This document shows, one piece after another, positions 1 through 8,064 of a stretch of 64,000 nucleotides of DNA. Below the pieces are notes generated by a model, which ran no database searches, was not told where the DNA came from, and saw only the letters and a program-made list of their open reading frames with translations. The translations under genes and the position numbers were made by a program. The DNA lies in contig CAWFMB010000018.1 in the NCBI GenBank assembly GCA_963816685.1, positions 62,001 through 126,000 of the forward strand. Direction: 5' to 3'. Each line of letters opens with the position of its first letter. The first letter of the stretch is position 1. The DNA is from CAVYUC01 sp963816685 (lineage in GTDB: Bacteria > Bacteroidota > Bacteroidia > Bacteroidales > Prolixibacteraceae).

Positions 1-919
1 AAACATTACCTGCAGAATCCGGCCGGGTTACTTTATGACGAAGCGAAACAAGATATTCTGATTGAAAATTATATTCTTCGATATCATGCAGCAGCTGAAC
101 GTACTTCTCAAACAAATCTGATTTTCTTCCAAAATAGCCAAAATAATATCCAACTTCTTTTCTGAACATGAACACCAGAAACCACTGTATTGCCAGCATC
201 AAATAAAGCAGGTTGTTTGTAAATCCGGTTATTGCAGGAATAGCTGCCAAAATTGTAAGCAATGGAATAACAATTATCATCCATTTTATTTGTCGTGAAT
301 ATTTAAGGGTTAATTGCGTTGATGACCATGACTTTATTTCGTCACTCATCTGGCTGGTTTCTCTAAAAAGCTTTCCGTTGGCCAGAAAATTTAACCGCCA
401 TTCCGGCATTTTCGAAAGCTCTTCAACTGCCTGCTGTCTTTGTTGAATTTCCTGTTTCTGAAAGGGTGGATTTTTCAGCCACCCTGCCAGTTTTAGGCGG
501 CCGCTTTGTGTTGAGGTGCGGTTGAGAAACTGAAACAATGAACCGTCGCCAAACAAATCAAGGTCGTAGGAGAAATAATGATTCGTATCTAAAAATTCTT
601 CCCCATTTTCGAAATGCGAAAAAGAATGTTCAAGCGCCAGTAATTCATCTTCAGAAATTTTCTTCAGCGTTGCATATTGAAGTTTTTGTTTTTCGAGTTG
701 TATGTTTTTTTTAATCAGAAAGAAAAAAAGTACAACAACAGCAAGGGATGCAATTGCTGAAATCCATGTAAATCCAATACTAAAAAGGGGAATAAAAATC
801 AGTATAAATACAAGCAGACGGTACCAGGCAAATCTTTTAATTCTCCCGGAGATTGCTGTGAGCCTGGAAGTATATTTATCTCTGATTTCAGTATAAAACG
901 TAAAAACCGTCTGTTTCAT
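1..919 (-). CDS. MutS-family membrane protein, 5' part (runs off left edge)
   Basis: My own reverse-strand translation opens with ATG at 919 and stays open for 306 codons to the window edge, so the C-terminus is missing. The N-terminus starts MKQTVFTFYTEI and carries a hydrophobic hairpin at about residues 35-65. A region follows with FGDGSLFQFLNRT (about residues 120-135), resembling the MutS core/clamp segment of membrane-linked MutS-like proteins in Bacteroidota. A second hydrophobic pair lies near residues 215-250. The Walker ATPase expected in such proteins would be encoded beyond the edge, so it cannot be checked. The start codon directly abuts the stop of the PAP2 gene, implying co-transcription with obg and PAP2. 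Family members are related to MutS ATPases, but a mismatch-repair role is not established. The assignment rests on the core segment only. Confidence 0.65.
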   Translation of the reverse strand, partial: MKQTVFTFYTEIRDKYTSRLTAISGRIKRFAWYRLLVFILIFIPLFSIGFTWISAIASLAVVVLFFFLIKKNIQLEKQKLQYATLKKISEDELLALEHSFSHFENGEEFLDTNHYFSYDLDLFGDGSLFQFLNRTSTQSGRLKLAGWLKNPPFQKQEIQQRQQAVEELSKMPEWRLNFLANGKLFRETSQMSDEIKSWSSTQLTLKYSRQIKWMIIVIPLLTILAAIPAITGFTNNLLYLMLAIQWFLVFMFRKEVGYYFGYFGRKSDLFEKYVQLLHDIEEYNFQSEYLVSLRHKVTRPDSAGNV

Positions 920-1612
920 TTACAAATAATTGTAATGATGAAGAAGGTAAACTGCTATGAAAACAGTAGTTATCAAAACAGTAAAAACCAATAATATTAT
1001 TCCAAATTGTGTTGTTTGCAGATCAGTCTTTTTGATTTTAGGATTTCGGGCCAGAAAAAAGCGGCTTTCGAGAACCATTAACAAACGATAAAACCCCCAG
1101 CCAATTAAACCACCAAGAATAGCTCCACCAACAATATCGAACGGATAATGAACACCAGAATAAATTCTGGAATAGCAAAATATCAAGGCCCAAAAACATA
1201 GAAGCGCCCAGTATCCTTTATTCCTGAAAATGAGCGTTGTAAAAATAAAAATTGCAAATGCATTTGCTGCATGCGACGACACAAATCCATGCAATCCGCC
1301 TTTACGTAAAACGTTATGTGCAAGGTTTTGCAGCGCCGGCTCATGCACCGGACGCAGCCGCTGAACTGATTCTTTTATGAGAACTGAAATCTGGTCGCTG
1401 GCCAAAATTGCAAGGGCCAAAAGAATGATAATCAGCAGCGCTTTGCTGCGGTAATTTTTTATTAAGAAAAAAATGATTGCAAGAAAAAACGGGAACCAGG
1501 TTTCTTTGCGGGTAACCATTAACATGATGGTATCCCAAAAGTCGTTATGAAAGCTGTTCAGGTATAAAAACAAATCAGTGTCAAAATCAAGTATTTGTTG
1601 AAACCACTCCAT
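920..1612 (-). CDS. PAP2-family membrane phosphatase
   Basis: 230 aa integral membrane protein of the type-2 phosphatidic acid phosphatase family. All three phosphatase signatures are present in order: K80...R87P88, the S113-H114 pair (SSH), and R149...H155...D159 (SRIYSGVHYPFD). Five to six hydrophobic segments surround them, and a long basic tail precedes a final membrane segment near the C-terminus. The family dephosphorylates lipid phosphates such as undecaprenyl pyrophosphate, phosphatidate or lipid A phosphates; the substrate here cannot be told from sequence. The ATG follows the obg stop without a gap, and its own stop abuts the MutS-like start, so the three genes look translationally linked. 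Confidence 0.88.
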   Translation of the reverse strand: MEWFQQILDFDTDLFLYLNSFHNDFWDTIMLMVTRKETWFPFFLAIIFFLIKNYRSKALLIIILLALAILASDQISVLIKESVQRLRPVHEPALQNLAHNVLRKGGLHGFVSSHAANAFAIFIFTTLIFRNKGYWALLCFWALIFCYSRIYSGVHYPFDIVGGAILGGLIGWGFYRLLMVLESRFFLARNPKIKKTDLQTTQFGIILLVFTVLITTVFIAVYLLHHYNYL

Positions 1613-2602
1613 TTAGCTGTTTAATATTTGCCAGATTTTATCTTTTAACTGCTGAATATTAAACCCGTTGATGGAAGAAAAAAACAGGTGCGGGATATCT
1701 TTCAATTCGCGGCTGATTTCTTTCATTAGTTCCTCATCGAGCATGTCGGCTTTGCTAATGGCTAAAAACCGTTGTTTATCCAGCAACTCAGGATTATATT
1801 TTTCAAGTTCATTCAAAAGAATGTTGTATTCTTTCAGGTGATCCGGACTGTCGGCAGGCACAAGAAACAGCAACATCGGATTACGCTCGATATGCCGCAG
1901 GAACCGCAATCCCAAACCTTTTCCCTCATGAGCGCCTTCAATGATTCCTGGAATATCGGCCATTACAAACGATTTTTGTTCGCGGTGGCCTACGATTCCC
2001 AGATTTGGAACCAGTGTTGTAAAATGGTATTCTGCAATTTTAGGTTTTGCAGCAGAAACCACCGATAATAAAGTTGACTTTCCGGAACTAGGAAAACCGA
2101 CCAGACCAACATCGGCAAGTACTTTTAGTTCAAGAATTTTCCAGCCTTCCTCGCCGGGTTCACCGGGTTGTGCATACCTTGGCGTTTGATGTGTAGACGA
2201 TTTGAAATGATCATTACCGAGTCCGCCACGGCCACCGTTCATCAGGATTTGTTGTTCGTCGTGTTCTGTAATTTCAAAAAGAAATTCGCCGGTTTCGGCG
2301 TCTTTGACAATTGTTCCAAGCGGCACTTCAAGGTAAACATCTTCACCATCGGCACCGGATGATCGTTGAGGACCACCACTCCCACCGCTTTCTGCTGCAA
2401 TATGTTTTCTGTATTTCAGATGCAGCAGAGTCCACAAATGACGGCTGCCAACAAGGATAATGTGACCTCCCCGTCCGCCGTCTCCACCATCGGGGCCTCC
2501 TTTTGGAATGAACTTCTCACGGCGTAAATGTGCAGATCCGGGGCCACCATGCCCCGACTTGCAAAATATCTTTACATAATCAACAAAATTTGCTTCTGCC
2601 AT
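1613..2602 (-). CDS. obg: Obg/CgtA GTPase
   Basis: 329 aa, usual length for Bacteroidota Obg without a long C-terminal extension. Residues 1-158 form the glycine-rich Obg fold (runs such as KGGPDGGDGGRGG). The G domain follows, with the P-loop GFPSSGKST at about 169-177, switch II DIPGIIEGA at about 214, and a SKAD guanine-recognition motif near 285. Obg is an essential GTPase that acts in late 50S ribosome assembly and links growth to nucleotide pools. It lies downstream of adk with a hairpin terminator between (2655-2693) and heads the PAP2/MutS-like run. Start MAEANFVDYVK fits the conserved N-terminus of the family. Confidence 0.97.
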   Translation of the reverse strand: MAEANFVDYVKIFCKSGHGGPGSAHLRREKFIPKGGPDGGDGGRGGHIILVGSRHLWTLLHLKYRKHIAAESGGSGGPQRSSGADGEDVYLEVPLGTIVKDAETGEFLFEITEHDEQQILMNGGRGGLGNDHFKSSTHQTPRYAQPGEPGEEGWKILELKVLADVGLVGFPSSGKSTLLSVVSAAKPKIAEYHFTTLVPNLGIVGHREQKSFVMADIPGIIEGAHEGKGLGLRFLRHIERNPMLLFLVPADSPDHLKEYNILLNELEKYNPELLDKQRFLAISKADMLDEELMKEISRELKDIPHLFFSSINGFNIQQLKDKIWQILNS

Positions 2603-2644
2603 TTTATTTCAACTTCAATTTGCCTTTAAAATTCATCTTCCTGA

Positions 2645-2693
2645 GAAAAAAGAAATTCCCGCACAATACCACCACACAGGTTTTTGCGGGAAT
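2645..2693 (-). terminator. Hairpin terminator after adk
   Basis: Inverted repeat ATTCCCGCA / TGCGGGAAT (2655-2663 and 2685-2693) with a loop of about 21 nt. Read on the minus strand it is followed by TTCTTTTTTCTC. It lies between the adk stop (2709) and the obg start (2602), so it should limit read-through from hpt-adk into obg. Confidence 0.7.
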
Positions 2694-2708
2694 AATAAAA
2701 TATGTCTG

Positions 2709-3281
2709 TTACAACTTTTCGACAGTTTCCTTTAAACGGCCGGCAATTTCATCAATACTTCCCATACCGTTTATTCCGTAATGTTTTCCCTGTTTTTTGT
2801 AGTACTCAATCAGTGGTGATGTTTTCTGGTTATAAACATTAATGCGGTTTTCAATAACTGATTCATCCTGATCGTCAGCCCGGCCCGAATCTTTTCCGCG
2901 GCTGAGTAAACGGTTTATCAATTCCTGTTTTTCCACTTCAAGACTGAGCATGGCAGAAATTGGTGTTCCGTTTGCATTTAACAGTTCGTCCAGCGCTTTT
3001 GCCTGTTCAACTGTGCGTGGGAAACCATCAAAAATAAAACCGTTGGAATCCTGAAGGTTTTCAAGTTTGCCTTGAATCATTCCGATAACCACTTCGTCAG
3101 GTACAAGTTCGCCTTTGTCCATGTATTTTTTTGCTTCTTTACCGAGGGGTGTTCCTTCTGCAAGTTCGCTGCGCAACAAATCGCCGGTTGACAAATGAGT
3201 AAGGTTGAATGATTCAATTAAATATTCTGCCTGGGTTCCTTTTCCGGCTCCGGGAGGTCCAAATAATACGAGATTTAACAT
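2709..3281 (-). CDS. adk: Adenylate kinase (short-LID type)
   Basis: 190 aa from the internal ATG at 3281 (MLNLVLFGPPGAGKGTQ). A longer upstream reading would run into hpt and is not needed: the P-loop GPPGAGKGTQ sits at residues 7-16 as in other adenylate kinases. The NMP-binding segment contains LSTGDLLRSE, the ATP/AMP core has GFPRTVEQA, and RLLSRGKDSGRADD then leads into a short LID with no zinc-binding cysteines. The enzyme interconverts AMP and ATP with two ADP. It lies 13 bp downstream of hpt, a purine-salvage gene, giving a small nucleotide-metabolism operon ended by the hairpin at 2655-2693. Confidence 0.97.
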   Translation of the reverse strand: MLNLVLFGPPGAGKGTQAEYLIESFNLTHLSTGDLLRSELAEGTPLGKEAKKYMDKGELVPDEVVIGMIQGKLENLQDSNGFIFDGFPRTVEQAKALDELLNANGTPISAMLSLEVEKQELINRLLSRGKDSGRADDQDESVIENRINVYNQKTSPLIEYYKKQGKHYGINGMGSIDEIAGRLKETVEKL

Positions 3282-3294
3282 GCTGTTTGTTTTT

Positions 3295-3837
3295 TTATTC
3301 GTTAATAACTTTATAAATGTCAATTAAATTGCGGCCGTGTCCATCATAATCGAGACCAAATCCAACAATAAAATCATTTGGAATTTCCATGCCGATATAA
3401 TCCAGCTGCACTTCTTTTTTCAATGCATCAGGTTTTAAGAGCAGGGTAGCAATCAGTACCTGCTGCGGATTTAATTCCGAAAGCTGTTCCAGGATATTTT
3501 CAATGGTAAGGCCTGTGTCAACAATATCCTCCAGGATAACAACTGTTCGGCCGGTAATGTCTTCATTCAATCCAATAAGTTGTTTTATACTTCCCGAAGA
3601 ACTGTCTCCGGAATAGGAAGCCAGTTTCACGAAAGATATTTCGGTTTCAACCAGGTCGATTCGTTTAAAAAGTTCAGCGGCAAACATAAATGAACCATTT
3701 AAAATACAAACGAATAACGGATTGGTGCCTGCAAGATCTTTATTCATTTTATCGGCCATCTTCTGTACTTCCGACTCTATTTTTTCCCAGGATATAAAAA
3801 GTTCGAATGCTTTATCGTGAATTTTAACTTGCTTCAT
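3295..3837 (-). CDS. hpt: Hypoxanthine phosphoribosyltransferase
   Basis: 180 aa from ATG at 3837; the TTG one codon upstream is a less likely start. The PRPP-binding signature VVILEDIVDTGLT is clear at about residues 104-116. The C-terminal FIVGFGLDYDGHGRNL matches the purine-contacting loop of HPRTs. The enzyme salvages hypoxanthine and guanine to IMP and GMP using PRPP. It starts a two-gene unit with adk and is divergent from purE (de novo purine synthesis), with 100 bp between, so one intergenic region probably controls both purine genes. Confidence 0.95.
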   Translation of the reverse strand: MKQVKIHDKAFELFISWEKIESEVQKMADKMNKDLAGTNPLFVCILNGSFMFAAELFKRIDLVETEISFVKLASYSGDSSSGSIKQLIGLNEDITGRTVVILEDIVDTGLTIENILEQLSELNPQQVLIATLLLKPDALKKEVQLDYIGMEIPNDFIVGFGLDYDGHGRNLIDIYKVINE

Positions 3838-3937
3838 CAATAGAGAATTTATTTTTTTAAGTTGCTTAATTGGTGTATTTTCGCTAAAAATTGAAGCTGC
3901 AAATTAACAAAACAAATTGGTTAACTGAAAATATAAA

Positions 3938-4453
3938 ATGCAAAAGATGGAAGCAAAAGTAAGTATAATAATGGGAAGCACTTCCGACCTTGATGTAATG
4001 GAAAAAGCTGCAAAACTGTTAAATGAATTTGAAATTCCCTTTGAAATTAATGCACTTTCGGCACATCGCACTCCCGATGAGGTGGAGAAATTTGCAAAAG
4101 GTGCTAAGGAGCGCGGGATAAAAGTAATCATTGCCGGTGCAGGCATGGCCGCCCATTTGCCGGGAGTAATTGCAGCAATGACTCCACTGCCGGTTATTGG
4201 CGTTCCGATTAATGCAAGTCTTTCAGGATTCGATTCGGTGCTTGCAATCTTACAAATGCCTCCCGGAATTCCGGTAGCAACTGTTGCTGTCAACGGAGCC
4301 ATGAATGCAGCAATCCTCGCGGTGCAGATGATGGCTACCGGCGATGAAAAACTTATGCAGAAAATGCTGGACTACAAAGAGAGCCTGAAACAAAAGATAG
4401 TTAATGCCAACAAGGAACTTTCAGAAATTAAGTATAAGTTTAAAACAAATTGA
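3938..4453 (+). CDS. purE: N5-carboxyaminoimidazole ribonucleotide mutase, class I PurE
   Basis: 171 aa, normal class I PurE length. The phosphate-binding GSTSDL is at residues 14-19, followed by SAHRTPDE at about 42-49 and a glycine-rich AGAGMAAHLPGV region. This places it in the bacterial N5-CAIR mutase group. It converts N5-CAIR to CAIR in purine synthesis. No purK is visible next to it, so that partner must be elsewhere. Translation could start at 3938 or at the second ATG (3947). Divergent from hpt. Confidence 0.95.
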   Translation: MQKMEAKVSIIMGSTSDLDVMEKAAKLLNEFEIPFEINALSAHRTPDEVEKFAKGAKERGIKVIIAGAGMAAHLPGVIAAMTPLPVIGVPINASLSGFDSVLAILQMPPGIPVATVAVNGAMNAAILAVQMMATGDEKLMQKMLDYKESLKQKIVNANKELSEIKYKFKTN

Positions 4454-4490
4454 ATTTTTACTAATTTTAAGGGTCTCAATTGTAACCAAA

Positions 4491-4784
4491 ATGAACATTG
4501 CTCCTGAAAAAATAGAACATATAAAGGAATACTTCAAAAAGCAACCTGTATTGAAAGCTTATTTATTTGGCTCTGTTGCAAAAAATCAGGATTCAGAACA
4601 GAGTGATGTAGATATTCTTGTAGAACTTGATTACAGTAAACGAATCGGGTTAAAATTTATACAAATGAAACTTGATTTGGAAAAACTTCTTCACAAAAAA
4701 GTCGATCTTGTATCTGTCGAAAGTTTATCTCCGTACATTAAACCTTCTGTTGAAAAAGATAAAACCTTAATTTATGTACGGTAA
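4491..4784 (+). CDS. MNT-type nucleotidyltransferase antitoxin
   Basis: 97 aa from ATG 4491. A longer upstream reading overlaps the end of purE and is rejected because the MNT fold starts just after MNIAPEKIEHI. The nucleotidyltransferase signature GSx10DxD is complete: GS at residues 27-28 (LFGSVAKNQ), then DVD (SDVDILVEL). Solitary MNT proteins of this size pair with HEPN toxins and neutralise them by AMP transfer to a tyrosine in the toxin's RX4-6HXY motif (established for MntA/HepT). The next gene is exactly such a HEPN protein and overlaps it by 11 bp, so a toxin-antitoxin pair is well supported. Confidence 0.87.
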   Translation: MNIAPEKIEHIKEYFKKQPVLKAYLFGSVAKNQDSEQSDVDILVELDYSKRIGLKFIQMKLDLEKLLHKKVDLVSVESLSPYIKPSVEKDKTLIYVR

Positions 4785-5133
4785 ATCAGGAGATATTGTA
4801 AGACTACAGCATATTTTTAGCGCCATCTCTGAAATTGAAAAATATAAAGCATCAAGAAATTTCAATGATTTTCTTAATGATTCAATGTTCCGGTTCGCAT
4901 GTATTAAACAACTGGAAGTTATAGGCGAAGCTTCAAACCGTATTTCCAAAGAAACACAACAGAAATTCTCTTCTATAGAATGGGCTCAATTAATCGGTAT
5001 GAGAAATATCTTTGTTCATGAATATTTTGGTATCGATGTAAATATTGCGTGGGATATTATAGAAAATGATTTACCTGAATTAAAAACAAAAATAAAGGAT
5101 ATATTAAAAGTATTGTCGATTGAACCTGAATAA
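4774..5133 (+). CDS. HepT-like HEPN ribonuclease toxin (DUF86)
   Basis: 119 aa, all-helical HEPN domain of the DUF86/HepT family. The catalytic and AMPylation motif RX4HXY is present as RNIFVHEYF at about residues 75-83. A conserved IKQLEVIGEASNRIS helix lies at about 47-62. HepT proteins are RNases that dimerise; the neighbouring MNT enzyme silences them by AMP transfer to the motif's Tyr. The ATG lies inside the antitoxin gene (11 bp overlap), so expression is coupled. The pair sits between purE and an unrelated envelope gene, typical of a mobile small module. Confidence 0.88.
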   Translation: MYGKSGDIVRLQHIFSAISEIEKYKASRNFNDFLNDSMFRFACIKQLEVIGEASNRISKETQQKFSSIEWAQLIGMRNIFVHEYFGIDVNIAWDIIENDLPELKTKIKDILKVLSIEPE

Positions 5134-5162
5134 ATTAACCAAAACCTTCCTCCTTTAACCAA

Positions 5163-5978
5163 ATGAAAAAAATTAGTTGTATTGCACTGCTGATTTTTGT
5201 TAACTCCGTTTATTCTTTTGCTGCTGAAAATCATTTGGCAGGATCACGTGCTCTGGCACTTTCAAATGCTGTTGTCTCTTTTTCTGACACCTGGAGCACT
5301 TTTCACAATCAGGCTGGTCTGGCCGAAATGAATTATTTTTCTGCCGGTTTTTATTATGAATCAAGATTCAATATCGATGAGCTTTCCCTGGTTGCCGGTT
5401 CATTGGTTTTACCCACAAGTGCCGGGACTTTTGGAATTGGGTTTTTCCAGTTTGGAAAAGGAACTTATAAGGAACAGAAAATTGGGTTGGGGTTCGCTAA
5501 AAAAATAACTTCAACTTTAAATGCAGGAATTCAGTTGGATTACCTGTCTCAGGCATTTCCTGAAAACGACCGGGCGCAGGGATTTGCAACCTTTGAAGGT
5601 GGAATTATCTGGACGCCTGTAAAAAATATGTTTATAGGGAGCCACATTTTCAATCCGATTTATGGAGGATTTGAAACCTTTGCCGGTAAACAAAAAATGC
5701 CTCTAATTTTGCGGATTGGCGGGCATTATCAATTTAGTGAGTTTGCACTTGTAACTACCGAAATCCAAAAAAACAGCAATGTGCCGGGAGTCGTAAAAAC
5801 AGGAGTCGAATTCTGGATTGTGGAAAACCTTGCACTGCGATTTGGCGTTTCCGGAAAACCGGTTAATTATACCACCGGGATTGGTTACCGTACCAAAAAA
5901 TTAAGCGCTGATATTGGGTTCAGCTATCACGGTAATCTTGGAGTTTCTCCTTCAGTTTCCATTCAGTTTGCACTGTAA
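5163..5978 (+). CDS. Outer-membrane beta-barrel protein (PorQ/PorV-like)
   Basis: 271 aa with a Sec signal peptide (MKKISCIALLIFVNSVYSFAA). The mature start GSRALALSNAVVSFSDTWSTFHNQAGLA resembles the opening of PorV/PorQ/FadL-type barrels of Bacteroidota, followed by alternating amphipathic strands to a C-terminal SVSIQFAL strand ending. PorV and PorQ attach T9SS cargo to the surface, but this protein could be a different barrel of the same superfamily, so the role is not assigned. Its stop TAA overlaps the ATG of the next gene by one base, so the two are co-translated and may act together in the envelope. Confidence 0.7.
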   Translation: MKKISCIALLIFVNSVYSFAAENHLAGSRALALSNAVVSFSDTWSTFHNQAGLAEMNYFSAGFYYESRFNIDELSLVAGSLVLPTSAGTFGIGFFQFGKGTYKEQKIGLGFAKKITSTLNAGIQLDYLSQAFPENDRAQGFATFEGGIIWTPVKNMFIGSHIFNPIYGGFETFAGKQKMPLILRIGGHYQFSEFALVTTEIQKNSNVPGVVKTGVEFWIVENLALRFGVSGKPVNYTTGIGYRTKKLSADIGFSYHGNLGVSPSVSIQFAL

Positions 5979-8020
5979 TGAAAAAATATTTTCAACATAT
6001 CATCCTTTTATTAATTGTACTGAATCCAATATATTTGAGCGCCCAAAAACCGGAAGCCCAGGATAAACTTGAAGCAATTGTTGAATCGATTGTTGAAAAT
6101 CTCGAAGAGGATGCAGAAGTTACACAAATAACCCAGGACCTGGAACAACTGGCAGAGAATCCTCTTAACATAAATACTGCAACTGAATCAGAGCTTTCGA
6201 AACTGCACATTTTAAATTCCATTCAAATCAACAAAATTATTGAATACAGAAATGAATTCGGACCGGTTCTGTCCATTTACGAATTGAATACAGTGGATGG
6301 AATTTCACCTGATGTGCTGCTGAAAATGGAGCCTTTTATCTCTTTTGGCCCGTCACAGGAAAAACCGGAGACACTATCAGAAGCAATGAAATATGGAACC
6401 CACCTGTTACTGATAAGAACTCAGGAAGTTTTACAGCAGCAAAAAGGATATATTGCGCGGGATGACGGAACAATTCCGTATGAAGGAAGCCGGGGTAAAC
6501 TCTACACCCGTTACCGCTATGAGTCAGGGGACAGAATTTCGGCAGGAATTACAGCCGAAAAGGACCCGGGGGAAGCTTTTTTTAATGGCTCCAACAGAAA
6601 CGGATTCGATTTTTATTCAGCCCACATTTCGCTTCAGGTTAGCCCTTTCATTCAGAAAATTGTTGTTGGCGATTTTGTTGCCCGTTCCGGTCAGGGACTG
6701 GTGTTGTGGCAGGGATATTCAACATCAAAGTCGCTGTACACTCTGGGCATTTCGAAAGTTAACCAGGGAATCCGGCCGTTTACTTCTACCGATGAAAACC
6801 TTTTTTTTCGCGGTGCCGCTGCTACTTTAAAAGTAGGTAACGGAACAGTTGAATTGTTTTATTCGAATAAAAAAGATGATGCAAACCTTGCTGTATCCGA
6901 TTCTGCCGGAAACTATTTTACAAGTTTGCAAACCTCAGGCTACCATCGCACCGAAAGCGAAACAGCAGATAAAAACTCAGTAACAGATATCAATTCCGGC
7001 GCTATTCTGAGCTGGAGTTTCAACAATTTTAAATTGGGAGCGACAATTGCATATCAACAGTTCGAAATGCCTTTTATCCGCAGCAGTCAATTGTATAACA
7101 AGTTTCGTTTTCAGGGTGAACAAAATTTTACTGCCGGGGCCGATTATCTTTACAGCAAAGGAAAATACCAGCTTTTTGGAGAAGCTGCAGTTTCAAAATC
7201 AACAGGAAAAGCCTTTTTGCAGGGGGCAGTAGCCCACCTCCACGACCGTCTTGATTTTTCACTTTTATTCCGCCATTTCGATAAAAATTACAATGCACTT
7301 TGGGCAAATCCGTTTTCTGAAGGAAGTTCTGCAAATAATGAAACCGGATTATACTTCGGCACAAAAATTCTTCCTTTTAAATATGTAACACTTTCAGCCT
7401 ATTCTGACTTTTACCATTCTGAATGGATAACTTTCACCACTGCCGGCCCGGCTACCGGCCACGATATTTTTGCACAGGCCGATTTTGTTTTTTCAGAAAG
7501 ATTCCAGTTCTATATCCGATATAAAAATGAAGAAAAGGAACAGAAGACCAATTTCGAAGGAAGACTTGTGAATGAGAATGAAAAGGTACAGAAATCGAGA
7601 CTGCATTTCGAATTCCGTCCAAGAGAATATCTTGCACTTAAAACGCGGATTGAACATGTTTTTTTCGAAGGTCAGGAAAGGGAAACCGGAATCATGCTGT
7701 ACCAGGATGTAAAAATCACACCGGCAAAGTTTCCGCTTTCAGCTTCATTCCGGACAACCTGGTTTAATACTGACAGTTACAACTCCAGAATTTATGCCTA
7801 CGAAAGCGATGTTTTGTATGCCTTTTCCATTCCTGCATATTTTGGTAAAGGCTGGCACAATTACATTAACATAAGGTACGAACTTTCAAGGAAACTGGAT
7901 GTTTGGTTTAAAATCGGGCACACCATCCGAAGCGACAGTGAAACTATAAGTTCAGGTTATAATGTGATTGACGGAAACCGGAAAACAGAAGTTAAATTTC
8001 AGGTGAGGTTGAAAATATAG
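5978..8020 (+). CDS. Helix-hairpin-helix plus beta-barrel envelope protein
   Basis: 680 aa. A signal peptide (about residues 1-22, ending LSAQ) is followed by a ComEA-like helix-hairpin-helix region: LNINTATESELSKLHIL at about 58-74, then IIEYRNEFGPV and SIYELNTVDG to about 110. The remaining 550 residues are rich in aromatic, alternating strands typical of an outer-membrane barrel and end in KFQVRLKI. Such HhH-barrel fusions occur in Bacteroidota and are usually annotated only as helix-hairpin-helix proteins. A DNA-uptake role is possible by analogy with ComEA but is not shown. Translationally coupled to the preceding barrel gene. Confidence 0.72.
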   Translation: MKKYFQHIILLLIVLNPIYLSAQKPEAQDKLEAIVESIVENLEEDAEVTQITQDLEQLAENPLNINTATESELSKLHILNSIQINKIIEYRNEFGPVLSIYELNTVDGISPDVLLKMEPFISFGPSQEKPETLSEAMKYGTHLLLIRTQEVLQQQKGYIARDDGTIPYEGSRGKLYTRYRYESGDRISAGITAEKDPGEAFFNGSNRNGFDFYSAHISLQVSPFIQKIVVGDFVARSGQGLVLWQGYSTSKSLYTLGISKVNQGIRPFTSTDENLFFRGAAATLKVGNGTVELFYSNKKDDANLAVSDSAGNYFTSLQTSGYHRTESETADKNSVTDINSGAILSWSFNNFKLGATIAYQQFEMPFIRSSQLYNKFRFQGEQNFTAGADYLYSKGKYQLFGEAAVSKSTGKAFLQGAVAHLHDRLDFSLLFRHFDKNYNALWANPFSEGSSANNETGLYFGTKILPFKYVTLSAYSDFYHSEWITFTTAGPATGHDIFAQADFVFSERFQFYIRYKNEEKEQKTNFEGRLVNENEKVQKSRLHFEFRPREYLALKTRIEHVFFEGQERETGIMLYQDVKITPAKFPLSASFRTTWFNTDSYNSRIYAYESDVLYAFSIPAYFGKGWHNYINIRYELSRKLDVWFKIGHTIRSDSETISSGYNVIDGNRKTEVKFQVRLKI

Positions 8021-8064
8021 ATTTGAATGCTTTACTTTGTGCCTGAGAACCAAAATGTATCAAC

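Noticed and set aside
3282..3323. 14-residue N-terminal extension of adenylate kinase
   Set aside because: It would overlap the hpt stop, and the P-loop spacing fits the ATG at 3281.
4404..4490. Upstream extension of the MNT antitoxin
   Set aside because: It overlaps purE coding sequence and adds residues not found in the family.
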